From positions 1-64,000 of the forward strand of contig CALODT010000002.1 of NCBI GenBank assembly GCA_942492205.1: a stretch of DNA of 64,000 nt, written 5' to 3'. Both the position numbers and the translations under genes were made by a program. Below, in pieces: positions 18,166-26,560 of the stretch; positions within the stretch are counted from its first letter, which is position 1, and each line of letters opens with the position of its first letter. This DNA is from UBA1847 sp942492205 (GTDB lineage Bacteria > Pseudomonadota > Gammaproteobacteria > Steroidobacterales > Woeseiaceae). The notes below the pieces were generated by a model. The model made no database searches. It was not told the DNA's origin and was given only the letters and a program-made list of their open reading frames with translations.

Positions 18166-18723
18166 TTAGGTACTGGTGGCTTCGGTAGGGTGTTTCTTGC
18201 TGCGGCGAGGATCGAGCAGCTGCTTGATCTTGCGGCCGAGCTTCAAGAGGCGCATGAGCGTCTTCGGCGGCAGGCCGTTCATCTCATCCACCCAGTTGTT
18301 GAGCAGCTCGATCAGGTCGTGCATCTCCTGCATGCGCGCCTGCGCGTAGCGATCGTTCTCCGAGGTGGGATCCGCCAGCAACGTGTCACGCAACATCGAC
18401 AGCGTCGGGTCGATCTCGCGCCGGCGTCGTTCCTCGGCGAGCACGCGAAACACCTCCCAGACGTCTTTCGGCGTGGTCCAGTACTCGCGGCGATCGCCGG
18501 GCACGCTGGCCGGCTGCACCAGCCGCCAGGCCTTCAGCTCCTTTAAGCCCATGCTGACGTTGGAGCGCGAAATATTGAGCGTTTCGGCAATTTCGTCGGC
18601 GTTCATGGGCTCGGGCACCACGTAAAGCAGGCCGCACATCTGCCCGAGCGTGCGGTTCAGGCCCCAGCGGGAGCCCATTTCGCCAATATGCATGACGAAG
18701 CGCTGTACGTAAGGTGACATCAT
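18166..18723 (-). CDS. GbsR/MarR-type transcriptional regulator of the bd oxidase operon
   Basis: A 185-aa winged-helix protein. The DNA-binding segment is MNADEIAETLNISRSNVSMG followed by LKELKAWRLVQ, a GbsR-like arrangement, with a helical C-terminal dimerisation region (RMQEMHDLIELLNNWVDEMN). The N-terminus MMSPYVQRFVMHIGEMGSRW fits the family. It is the first gene of the transcript containing cydA and cydB. Two palindromes lie just upstream of its start, so autorepression and control of the oxidase are likely. The inducing signal cannot be read from sequence; no cysteine pair or heme motif is obvious. Confidence 0.85.
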   Translation of the reverse strand: MMSPYVQRFVMHIGEMGSRWGLNRTLGQMCGLLYVVPEPMNADEIAETLNISRSNVSMGLKELKAWRLVQPASVPGDRREYWTTPKDVWEVFRVLAEERRRREIDPTLSMLRDTLLADPTSENDRYAQARMQEMHDLIELLNNWVDEMNGLPPKTLMRLLKLGRKIKQLLDPRRSKKHPTEATST

Positions 18724-18731
18724 TCAGACTT

Positions 18732-18765
18732 TTCAAGAATTCCTGAAATTTAGACAGAGTCTAAA
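18732..18765 (-). promoter_or_regulatory. two palindromic operators ahead of the regulator-cydAB operon
   Basis: TTCAAGAATTCCTGAA (18732-18747) is a palindrome with one mismatched pair. TTTAGAC-aga-GTCTAAA (18749-18765) has perfect 7-bp arms. They lie 9-42 bases upstream of the regulator start, where a repressor dimer would block transcription or early elongation. Confidence 0.65.
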
Positions 18766-18837
18766 AGCTTGGTTCCCAGAATTGAAGCTGCGGGTTGGCT
18801 TTTTTTGTAATTTTGGGGGTTATTTTGGGTCTGGCGG

Positions 18838-19476
18838 ATGGTCGCGGCCACTGGCCGCTCCTACAGGACGCTATTGCAGACAACGGCGGCCCGATCCTCA
18901 CACCGTAGGAGCGCCGCCTTCGGCGCGAAGCACCGCGGCAGCCGTCAGGCTGCCTGGACATCGCCCGCTGGGGCGGGCTCCTACAGGGCGCTTTTGCAAA
19001 CAACGGCGGCCCGATCATCACACCGTAGGAGCGCCGCCTTCGGCGCGAAGCACCGCGGCAGCCGTCAGGCTGCCTGGACATCGCCCGCTGGGGCGGGCTC
19101 CTACAGCCCGCTTTCCGGACAACGGCGGCCCGATCAATACACCGTAGGAGCGCCGCCTTCGGCGCGAAGCACCGCGGCAGCCGTCAGGTCTGCTTAGGGC
19201 CTCGAGGAACATCGCCCGCTGGGGGCGGGCTCCGACAGCCCGCTTTCCGGTCAACGGCGGCCCGATCAATACACCGTAGGAGCGCCGCCTTCGGCGCGAA
19301 GCACCGCGGCAGCCGTCAGGCTGCCTGGACATCGCCCGCTGGGGCGGGCTCCGACAGGGCGCTTTGCAAACAACGGCGGCCCGATCATCACACCGTAGGA
19401 GCGCCGCCTTCGGCGCGAAGCACCGCGGCAGCCGTCAGGCTGCCTGGACATCGCCCGCTGTGGCGGGCTCCTGCAG
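18838..19476. repeat. REP array, five tandem units of about 120 bp
   Basis: Begins with a GCGGCCACTGGCCGCTCCTAC core, followed by repeats starting CCGTAGGAGCGCCGCC near 18903, 19023, 19142, 19276 and 19393. Each unit holds CGCCGCCTTCGGCGCG, GCAGCCGTCAGGCTGC and GCCCGCTGGGGCGGGC palindromes and ends GGGCTCC(T/G)(A/G)CAG, joined by a spacer with AACGGCGGCCCGATCA. One unit carries a 15-base insertion (near 19190). Open frames across it are repeat artefacts. Confidence 0.9.
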
Positions 19477-19549
19477 CCCCGCCGATCGCCGCGGCAAAGC
19501 CTCGTGGCGATGCTATGCTTGGTATGACGCGTCCAGTAAAGGCATGTAA

Positions 19550-21913
19550 GTGAGCGCAGACCTGTTACAGGGCTTTTATCTCGGCGATTTCCTCGTTGAG
19601 CCGCTGAAGGGCCAGGTCACCGGTCGTTCAGGGGCAGAGCGCATCCCCCCGAAGGCCGTTGAAGTCCTGCTTTGCCTGGCACGCCAGCCTGGCGAGCTCG
19701 TCACACGAGATGCCTTGCTCGAAACTGTCTGGGGTGAGGGCCACGGCAGCTCCGAAGCCCTGAGCCATGCCGTTAGCGAGATTCGTCACGCGCTCGGGGA
19801 CCACGCCGACAGCCCGGTGTTCATCCAGACGCTGCCGCGACGCGGTTATCGGCTTGCCGTTGAACCCGAACTCACCAGCCAGCACAGCGGCAGCATCGTT
19901 ATCGGCACCAAAGACGGTGCGCATGCGGGTGACATCGGCCTGTTCGAAAACCTGAACCGTCGTGGTGTATTGGAAACGGCGATCGCCTACCTGGTTGTCG
20001 GCTGGCTCATCATACAAATTGCCGACGTCGTTTTCGCACAGCTGCACCTGCCCGAATGGGTTGGGACGTTTGTGACGGTTCTTGTCATTGCCGGTTTTCC
20101 GATCGCAGTCGTGCTGTCCTGGTTTCTCGAGTTTCGTGACGGCAACGCTGTGCTGGATCAGCTTTCTGCAGCTGCCTCGCGCAAGCGCCGCTTCAGCCGA
20201 ACCTACCTGTCTGTTGTCGGTGCACTGGGCATCGCCGCGCTGGGCGTTTATGCCTACGACCAGACCATCGGATTGCCTGGCGAGGCGCCGCAGGACCTCG
20301 TTGTAGCCGCGATCGAGCCGCCGCCTGTTTTCGAGAACTCGTTCGCGGTACTGCCCTTCGTGAACCTGGATGGCAGCAAGAAGACCCAGATCTTTGCCGA
20401 CGGGCTCGTCGATGACGTCATCACGCAACTCTCGCGAGTGCCCGATCTGCGCGTTGCTTCACGCGGAGACTCCTTTTCATTGGCGCCAAACAGCGCGTCG
20501 AAGACCGTGCGTGATCGACTGCGCGTAGAGATGTATCTCGAAGGCAGCGTAGAAATGGCGGGCGACCGTTTGCGCGTCATCGTGCAGATGATCGACTCGG
20601 AAACAGGTTTTCATATTGTCTCGCGCAGGTTCGATCGTTCGCCGGATGCCTTTTTCAACGTGCGCGACGAGATCACCAACCTTACGGTTGCGAATGTGCG
20701 CGTCGCGCTGCCACCCGATCTGCGCGCGTCGTCACTCAAAGTGATGCCGGACCCGTCGCTGGATGCCTACGTGTTGTACAGGCAGGGCGTAGAAGCGGCT
20801 CGCCAGCCGACATCGATGGATACGATTGCTTCAGCGCTAGGCTGGTTTGACGGGGCGCTAGCCGTTGATCCGGAGTACGCCGCCGCACTGGCCGGGAAGT
20901 GTGGCGTCTATGTATCGGCCTATGGGGAAATGGATGATGCATCTTTTATCGACAAAGCAGAGGCATCATGCGCGACGGCACTGTCACTGAATCCGAACCT
21001 CGCCGAAGTGCACGTTGCACTTGGCGATTTGCACAGGCATACCGGGGACTTCGATGAGGCCGAAATCTCGTACAACCGCGCGCTCGAGATCGATCCGTCC
21101 AGCTCGGCTTCGTTGACAGGACTCGGCATCGTGTACGAGCGGCAGAATCGACTCGCAGAGGCCGAGGCAAGTCTTAAGAAGGCAGTGGACATTCACCCGG
21201 GTGACTTCAGAACCTACAATCGACTCGGTGTTTTCTATTTCCGAATCGGCCGTTTCGCCGAGTCCGTCGAACAGCATGAGTACGCCGTCGCGATAGAGCC
21301 TAACGACATGAACGGCTTTGCGAACCTGGGCGGGGCGCACATGATGGCGGGCAATTTCACCTCTGCGGCAGTCGCGCACCAGAAGGCGCTGGATATCGAG
21401 CCAACGGCAACCGCCTACGGCAACCTGGGACTGATGCACTACTACAACGGTGACTTCGATGCGGCCATCGCAAGTCATAGCAGTGCGGTCGAGCTTGAAC
21501 CCAATGATCATTTAACGCGCACGAATCTCGGTGACGCACTCTGGAATGCCGGGCGAACAGAAGAGGCGCAGCGGGAATTCTTGAAGGCCGAGACGATGGC
21601 CGAGAAAGCGCTCAAGGTGAACCCGAACGATCCGTGGGCGATGATGGACCTCGCCTGGATTCGTGCCATGCTGGATAAACACGAGGCCGCCCGCGAACTG
21701 ATGGACAAAGCGCTGGCCCTGGCGCCGGAAGATCCCTATGCCTATTACTACGACGGTATTGTTGCGCTGCGCGCCGGCGACAAGGAGTCCGCTTTGGATG
21801 CACTCGAGATCGCTGCGGACAAGGGATACCCACGCCTGATGATGCGTACCGAACCGCACCTGAAGGCGCTCAAGAACGACACGCGCTTCGCGGCGATCGT
21901 GAATTCGGGATAG
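19550..21913 (+). CDS. CadC-like winged-helix, membrane-anchored TPR protein, 787 aa
   Basis: Residues 1-105 form an OmpR/CadC-type winged helix (IPPKAVEVLLCLARQPGELV, then LSHAVSEIRHALGD and LPRRGYRLAV). Transmembrane helices lie at about 140-165 (ETAIAYLVVGWLIIQIADVV), 172-192 and 220-238. A TolB-like domain follows (NSFAVLPFVNLDGSKKTQIF, then ADGLVDDVITQLSRVPDL), and then about ten tetratricopeptide repeats from residue 400 to the end (for example AEVHVALGDLHRHTGDFDEA). Start is GTG 19550, with AAGG upstream. Such proteins are thought to sense the cell envelope and bind DNA from the membrane, but targets are unknown. It may control the lipoprotein pair immediately downstream. A related protein is cut by the right edge of the window. 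Confidence 0.85.
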   Translation: MSADLLQGFYLGDFLVEPLKGQVTGRSGAERIPPKAVEVLLCLARQPGELVTRDALLETVWGEGHGSSEALSHAVSEIRHALGDHADSPVFIQTLPRRGYRLAVEPELTSQHSGSIVIGTKDGAHAGDIGLFENLNRRGVLETAIAYLVVGWLIIQIADVVFAQLHLPEWVGTFVTVLVIAGFPIAVVLSWFLEFRDGNAVLDQLSAAASRKRRFSRTYLSVVGALGIAALGVYAYDQTIGLPGEAPQDLVVAAIEPPPVFENSFAVLPFVNLDGSKKTQIFADGLVDDVITQLSRVPDLRVASRGDSFSLAPNSASKTVRDRLRVEMYLEGSVEMAGDRLRVIVQMIDSETGFHIVSRRFDRSPDAFFNVRDEITNLTVANVRVALPPDLRASSLKVMPDPSLDAYVLYRQGVEAARQPTSMDTIASALGWFDGALAVDPEYAAALAGKCGVYVSAYGEMDDASFIDKAEASCATALSLNPNLAEVHVALGDLHRHTGDFDEAEISYNRALEIDPSSSASLTGLGIVYERQNRLAEAEASLKKAVDIHPGDFRTYNRLGVFYFRIGRFAESVEQHEYAVAIEPNDMNGFANLGGAHMMAGNFTSAAVAHQKALDIEPTATAYGNLGLMHYYNGDFDAAIASHSSAVELEPNDHLTRTNLGDALWNAGRTEEAQREFLKAETMAEKALKVNPNDPWAMMDLAWIRAMLDKHEAARELMDKALALAPEDPYAYYYDGIVALRAGDKESALDALEIAADKGYPRLMMRTEPHLKALKNDTRFAAIVNSG

Positions 21914-21989
21914 CGCGCGAGGGGAGAGGCTCGCGAACACAGATTTTGGTGCTGCCCAGGCAGTGCCACCTGCAAGAAGGAGAAGAACT

Positions 21990-22421
21990 ATGAAAAAAAT
22001 GATCCTTTTAGCAACAAGCTGGTTGCTGCTTTCGGCGTGTGTAACACTGCCAAGTGGCAATGCTGCTCTTGTGAACTGCGACCGTCAGAGTTGGCGCCCC
22101 TGTGGGTTCGGGACCCCGCAGAATCCGGAGGTAAACATAAATACAGAGTCCCGCAAGCTCAAAGCCCGGCCGTACTGCATTAATGTGAAAAAGGGAGGCC
22201 AGATCGTGTTCAAGCTGACGCCCGAGGGCCATGCAGCTCTGGGTACAGTAGAGCTCATCGGGAAAAATTCCGATAGCAGCTGGATTGATGCGAAGAACGA
22301 CGTGGACCAGGACAAAATATTTGTCGACGTCCCGCCCGACCTCGATACGACGAAGCGATACCTTTACGGTATCCGGTTTGGCAGCAAGTGCACCGACCCT
22401 CGGGTGAACGTAAAGAACTAG
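21990..22421 (+). CDS. lipoprotein of unknown function, paralogue 1, 143 aa
   Basis: ATG 21990 follows AAGGAGAAGAACT. The N-terminus MKKMILLATSWLLLSAC is a lipoprotein signal with lipobox LSAC (Cys17). The mature part has VKKGGQIVFKLTPEGHAALG, which resembles the cupredoxin-like or beta-sandwich start of small envelope proteins, and ends GSKCTDPRVNVKN. Cysteines in NCDRQSWRPCGFG and YCINV could form disulfides in the periplasm. The next gene is a clear paralogue (same order of features and same C-terminal DPRVNVKN). The 5' leader is also duplicated (GGTGCTGCCC(A/G)GG), so this is a tandem duplication. Family and function not recognised. Confidence 0.8.
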   Translation: MKKMILLATSWLLLSACVTLPSGNAALVNCDRQSWRPCGFGTPQNPEVNINTESRKLKARPYCINVKKGGQIVFKLTPEGHAALGTVELIGKNSDSSWIDAKNDVDQDKIFVDVPPDLDTTKRYLYGIRFGSKCTDPRVNVKN

Positions 22422-22503
22422 AGGAGTTGTGTGAAAACGAGGCTGCACTGACGAACATGCTGGTGCTGCCCGGGTAGTGCCTCCTTCAAGAAGGAAATCA
22501 ACG

Positions 22504-23000
22504 ATGAACAAGAATGCTCTCTTCCTGATACTGCTGAATTGGCTCTTGTTGGGGTGCGCCGCTCCGATGGCATCAGATCCACCCGGTCCGCCAGGTCCGC
22601 CAGGACCTCCAGGGCCGCCACCCGACCCACCTGGAGCCGTAACCTGCACGGCCTACGAAATGAAAGTGTGCAAAGGCGACAAGACAGATCCGCACGTGAC
22701 GATCAACCTGGATGAAAAGACGGTTGACCCCGAATGTATCAAGGCAAAAAAGGGCCGGGTCATTATCTTCAAGCTCGAGTCTAATTCGCCAATCCAGAAA
22801 GGTTCTGTAGAGATAATCGCAAGAAGATTCCCTCCGATGACTGGTGGCTCTCCGGCAGCAACTCGCCGAACAAGAAGCGAATTCTGGTTCTCGCGCCAAA
22901 GAAGAAGGAAGACAACAGCTATTTGTCGACGGGTATACGTCATTACAAAGTGAAGACGGACACGTGGTGCATCGACCCGCGTGTCAATGTAAAGAATTAG
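22504..23000 (+). pseudogene. lipoprotein paralogue 2 with collagen-like linker, one frame break
   Basis: Start ATG 22504; lipobox LLLGC (Cys18). A Pro-Gly run (DPPGPPGPPGPPGPPPDPPG) follows directly, a collagen-like spacer absent from paralogue 1. The body matches the paralogue (KAKKGRVIIFKLESNSPIQK, GSVEII). Near 22818 the frame breaks: the true continuation KKIPSDDWWLSGSNSPNKKR is one frame over and ends WCIDPRVNVKN at 23000, identical in pattern to paralogue 1. The uncorrected frame runs to 22953 with an unnatural Arg-rich tail. A single indel restores a protein of about 165 aa. It could be a real mutation in a redundant copy or an assembly error. Confidence 0.75.
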
Positions 23001-23002
23001 GG

Positions 23003-23457
23003 CGTGGGTCGCGGCCATTGGCCGCTCCTACAGGACGCTTTCCGGACAACGGCGGCCCGATCATCACACCGTAGGAGCGCCGCCTTCGGCGCGAAGCGTA
23101 GCGGCAGCCGTCAGGCTGCCTGGACATCGCCCGCTGGGGCGGGCTCCTACAGGACGCTGTCCGGACAACGGCGGCCCGATCCTCACACCGTAGGAGCGCC
23201 GCCTTCGGCGCGAAGCGTAGCGGCAGCCGTCAGGCTGCCTGGACATCGCCCGCTGGGGCGGGCGCCGACAGGACGCTGTCCGGACAACGGCGGCCCGATC
23301 CTCACACCGTAGGAGCGCCGCCTTCGGCGCGAAGCGTAGCGGCAGCCGCCAGGCTGCTTATTGATCGGGCCTCGAGGAATATCGCCCGCTGGGGCGGGCT
23401 CCTACAGGGGACGATTCGGTCCGTGGCACGGGTCGCGGCCATTGGCCGCTCCTACGG
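23003..23457. repeat. REP array, three full units plus cores
   Basis: Starts and ends with GCGGCCATTGGCCGCTCCTAC cores (about 23008 and 23435). Three units of about 120 bp begin at CCGTAGGAGCGCCGCC near 23069, 23188 and 23307. The third has a different right part (GGGCCTCGAGGAATATCGCCC), as also seen in one unit of the 18.8-kb array. Confidence 0.9.
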
Positions 23458-23472
23458 CGCTGCGGGGGATAC

Positions 23473-23497
23473 GGGACTGTCCCGTAGGGACTGTCCC
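23473..23497. repeat. GGGACTGTCCC palindrome
   Basis: GGGACTGTCCC-gta-GGGACTGTCCC, the seventh copy of the palindrome family in the window, between the REP array and the ald terminator. Confidence 0.75.
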
Positions 23498-23522
23498 GGT
23501 CGTGTCACGAGGTTATCGCCAT

Positions 23523-23549
23523 AAAAAAGGCCGGGCGATCGCCCGGCCT
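23523..23549 (-). terminator. intrinsic terminator of ald
   Basis: Minus strand: fully self-complementary AGGCCGGGCGATCGCCCGGCCT followed by TTTTT, about 33 bases past the ald stop. Confidence 0.9.
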
Positions 23550-23581
23550 GTCTCTTGCCTGATTCCAAGGGGGAGAGAAAA

Positions 23582-24703
23582 TCAGGCAGTCTTCAGGGCA
23601 TCCTCGGCGGAGAGATATTTGTAACCGAGGTCACGAGCAACCGCTTCGTGATTGACATGCCCGTCGTGAACGTTAAGACCGTTTGCCAGGTGCGGGTCAC
23701 GCGTCAGCGCTTCCCGCCAACCGAGGTTTGCAAGCGTCTTGACGAACGGCAACGTTGCATTCGTTAACGCGAACGTGCTGGTGCGCGGTACGGCGCCCGG
23801 CATGTTCGTGACACAGTAGTGCACGACATCGTCGACAACGTAGGTCGGGTCGGCGTGCGTCGTCGGGCGGCTCGTCTCGAAGCAACCACCCTGGTCGATG
23901 GAGATGTCGACCATGACCGCGCCCGCGTTCATGTCCCTGACGTTCTGTGCGCTGACCAGCTTCGGTGCTGCCGCACCTGCGACGAGCACGGCGCCGATGA
24001 TCAGGTCGGACTCCGCACTGAGCTCATCGATAATGTGCTTGGTCGAGTAGACCGTGCGCACGCGACCGCCCCAGATGTCATCCAGCTGCCGTAAGCGCGG
24101 CAGCGAGCGATCGAGAATGGTAACGGCTGCGCCGAGACCAACGGCCATGTCAGCTGCATTGGCACCGGCAACGCCGCCACCCACAACCAGGACTTTCGCA
24201 GGTCGAACGCCGGGAACGCCGCCGAGCAAAATACCGCGGCCGCCGTTTGCCTTCTGCAGGGCGAACGCGCCGGCCTGTATCGAGATTCGGCCCGCGACTT
24301 CGGACATCGGCGTCAGCAATGGCAGTGAGCCATCCTTGGCCGTGACGGTTTCGTAAGCGATTGCGGTGGTGCCGGATTTGACCAGCGCCTCGGTCTGCGC
24401 CGGGTCGGCGGCAAGATGCAGGTAGGTGAACAACACCTGGTCTTTCCTGAGCATCTCGCATTCGTTGAGCTGCGGCTCCTTGACCTTGACGATCATTTCC
24501 GCGGCATCAAACACATCTTTTGCCTCGGCCAGCACGGTGGCACCGGCGGACTCGTAATCCGCGTCGGTGACACCGATACCGGCTCCGGCGTTCGTTTCGA
24601 CGAAGACATCGTGGCCATCGCCGATCACCTCGTGGACGCCCGCAGGGGTCATTCCGACCCGAAACTCGAGCGTCTTAATCTCTTTTGGCACTCCGATTTT
24701 CAT
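23582..24703 (-). CDS. ald: alanine dehydrogenase
   Basis: NAD-dependent L-alanine dehydrogenase (alanine to pyruvate and ammonia), cytoplasmic. Start at ATG 24703 with GGAGAG upstream gives MKIGVPKEIKTLEFRVGMTP and the usual 373 residues; the longer open frame upstream is not family sequence. Substrate residues are visible in VKVKEPQ (Lys about 75) and TYLHLAA (His about 96). The NAD fold is VLVVGGGVAGANAADMAVGL. It is transcribed away from an Lrp-family gene 141 bases upstream, the usual arrangement in which the regulator controls ald in response to alanine. A strong terminator follows. Confidence 0.95.
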   Translation of the reverse strand: MKIGVPKEIKTLEFRVGMTPAGVHEVIGDGHDVFVETNAGAGIGVTDADYESAGATVLAEAKDVFDAAEMIVKVKEPQLNECEMLRKDQVLFTYLHLAADPAQTEALVKSGTTAIAYETVTAKDGSLPLLTPMSEVAGRISIQAGAFALQKANGGRGILLGGVPGVRPAKVLVVGGGVAGANAADMAVGLGAAVTILDRSLPRLRQLDDIWGGRVRTVYSTKHIIDELSAESDLIIGAVLVAGAAAPKLVSAQNVRDMNAGAVMVDISIDQGGCFETSRPTTHADPTYVVDDVVHYCVTNMPGAVPRTSTFALTNATLPFVKTLANLGWREALTRDPHLANGLNVHDGHVNHEAVARDLGYKYLSAEDALKTA

Positions 24704-24844
24704 GGCTCTCTCCAGACCTGAAACCGCTGTGGAATAGGCATACGGTAGTGGATCCGGGTGGCATCCGCTTGCGATTTTGCAGACAAAAGCGGCCATTTGT
24801 GGCAGATTCTTCGACTAATTATTGATTTTGAGCAATTTACTGCG

Positions 24845-25306
24845 ATGAAACTCGACAGATACGACACGTTGATCCTCGAGGCGCTGCAGAAGGACGGCCG
24901 CATCAGCAATGTGCAGCTCGCCGGCCTGGTCAGCCTCTCCGAGTCCGCCTGCCTGCGCCGCGTACGGGCGCTGGAGGAATCTGGCATCATTGAGCGCTAC
25001 GCCGCGCTCGTCAGCCAGGGCAAGGTTGGCCTGTCCGGCAACGTGTTCGTGCATATCGGGCTGCACCGCGAGGAAGAAAGCGAGCTCGCGGCATTCGAAA
25101 ATGCCGTGCGCAATATTCCCGAGGTCATGGAGTGTTTCCTGATGACCGGGGAATTCGACTACCTGTTGCGGGTCGTAGTCTCAGACATGGCGGATTTCGA
25201 GCGACTGCACAGGGACTCGCTCACCCGTTTGCCCGGCGTCGCTCGCGTCAACTCGAGCGTAGCCATCCGCACCGTACAGAAAAAAACCGAGTTACCGCTA
25301 CGCTGA
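24845..25306 (+). CDS. Lrp/AsnC-family regulator, 153 aa
   Basis: The N-terminal helix-turn-helix begins MKLDRYDTLILEALQKDGRI and includes LAGLVSLSESACLRRVRALE. The C-terminal RAM effector domain reads ECFLMTGEFDYLLRVVV. Start ATG 24845 gives the usual length; the ribosome site is weak. It is divergent from ald, so regulation of ald by an amino acid is the natural prediction. Unexpectedly, it is also only 3 bases upstream of egtB, so lrp-egtB-egtD may be one transcript and ergothioneine synthesis could follow amino-acid supply. Confidence 0.9.
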   Translation: MKLDRYDTLILEALQKDGRISNVQLAGLVSLSESACLRRVRALEESGIIERYAALVSQGKVGLSGNVFVHIGLHREEESELAAFENAVRNIPEVMECFLMTGEFDYLLRVVVSDMADFERLHRDSLTRLPGVARVNSSVAIRTVQKKTELPLR

Positions 25307-25309
25307 ATC

Positions 25310-26560
25310 ATGCTTTTCGTACATCCAAAACCGGCCGACGCGCTGTCCGAGCGCTTCACCAGCGTTCGCGGACTGACGCTGTCACTCATCGCGGACCTGC
25401 AGCCCGAAGACACCGTTGTGCAAACGATGCCCGATGTCAGCCCGACGAAATGGCATCTCGCACACGTCACCTGGTTTTTTGAGCGTTTCGTCCTCGAGCG
25501 CTTCGATCCGAATCACCAGCGCTTCAACGAGCAGTTTCATTACCTGTTCAATTCTTACTACTACACCGCCGGGCAGATGCATGCGCGGCCGAGGCGCGGA
25601 CTGTTGTCGCGACCGACGCTCTCCGAGATCATCGATTACCGCTCGTATGTCGATGCGGCAATACTGGAGTTGCTCAGGACCCGCGGCGACGATCCCGAAC
25701 TCCGGCAACTCACGACGCTTGGCCTGAACCATGAGCAGCAGCACCAGGAGCTGTTGCTGACCGACATCAAGCACGTCTTCTCCTGCAATCCGCTGAAACC
25801 GGCTGTACGGCCATCGCTGAAAGTGCCGCATGACGTCGCCGTGTCGAGCTACTCCTACACGCAGGGCGCCAGCGGCATTCACCAGGTTGGCAGCGCGGGT
25901 GACGGTTTCTTCTTCGACAACGAAACGCCGCGCCACGACGCATTGCTACACGAGCACCAGATCGGCAATCGCCTTGTCAGCAACGCGGAGTATCGTCAGT
26001 TCATCGACGACGGGGGTTACGCGACCTCGGAGCTCTGGTTGTCCGACGGCTGGGCCACGCTACAGGAGCAGGGCTGGAAGCGGCCGTTGTACTGGAATGA
26101 ATCGCTGGAAACAGAATTTACACTCGGCGGCGAGCGGGCAATCGACGCAAATGCCCCCGTGTGCCACGTCAGTTACTACGAGGCGGACGCGTTCGCACGC
26201 TGGGCCGGCGCACGCCTGCCAACCGAGTTCGAGTGGGAACTTGCCGCCGCGACGGCAGAACCCGACGGTAACCTGCTGGATTCCGCTTACTGGCAGCCCG
26301 TGGCAGGCGATACGCGGCAGTTCTTTGGTGACGTCTGGGAATGGACGTCGTCATCCTACGCACCCTACCCCGGCTTCAAGCCGCTCGCGGGATCGCTGGG
26401 CGAGTACAACGGCAAGTTCATGTGCAACCAGATGACGGTTCGCGGGGGATCCTGCGTCACCTCCGCGGATCACATACGTGCAAGCTATCGCAGTTTCTTT
26501 TACCCGGACGCGCGCTGGCAGTTTCTTGGAATTCGATTGGCAAAGGATGGCAGCAGTTAA
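25310..26560 (+). CDS. egtB: ergothioneine biosynthesis sulfoxide synthase EgtB
   Basis: Non-heme iron enzyme joining a thiol donor (gamma-glutamylcysteine or cysteine) to hercynine. The N-terminal DinB-like domain has MPDVSPTKWHLAHVTWFFER (H49, H52) and the iron-binding stretch NHEQQHQELLL (H141, H145, E147). The C-terminal formylglycine-generating-enzyme-type domain includes LPTEFEWELAAAT, FGDVWEWTSSSYAPYPGF and VRGGSCVT. At 416 aa it is of normal length. Its stop overlaps the egtD start by one base (TAATG), so translation is coupled. No EgtC or EgtE is adjacent, as is common outside actinobacteria. Confidence 0.93.
   Translation: MLFVHPKPADALSERFTSVRGLTLSLIADLQPEDTVVQTMPDVSPTKWHLAHVTWFFERFVLERFDPNHQRFNEQFHYLFNSYYYTAGQMHARPRRGLLSRPTLSEIIDYRSYVDAAILELLRTRGDDPELRQLTTLGLNHEQQHQELLLTDIKHVFSCNPLKPAVRPSLKVPHDVAVSSYSYTQGASGIHQVGSAGDGFFFDNETPRHDALLHEHQIGNRLVSNAEYRQFIDDGGYATSELWLSDGWATLQEQGWKRPLYWNESLETEFTLGGERAIDANAPVCHVSYYEADAFARWAGARLPTEFEWELAAATAEPDGNLLDSAYWQPVAGDTRQFFGDVWEWTSSSYAPYPGFKPLAGSLGEYNGKFMCNQMTVRGGSCVTSADHIRASYRSFFYPDARWQFLGIRLAKDGSS

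Noticed and set aside
16462..18546. Long plus-strand open frame of 694 codons opposite cydAB
   Set aside because: A shadow frame of the high-GC cydA/cydB genes, with charged, low-complexity composition and no family motif.
18838..19476. Several open frames with repeated Arg-rich motifs across the REP array
   Set aside because: They repeat with the array period on both strands and have no ribosome sites. The same applies to frames over 23003-23457, 27496-27845 and 36577-37345.
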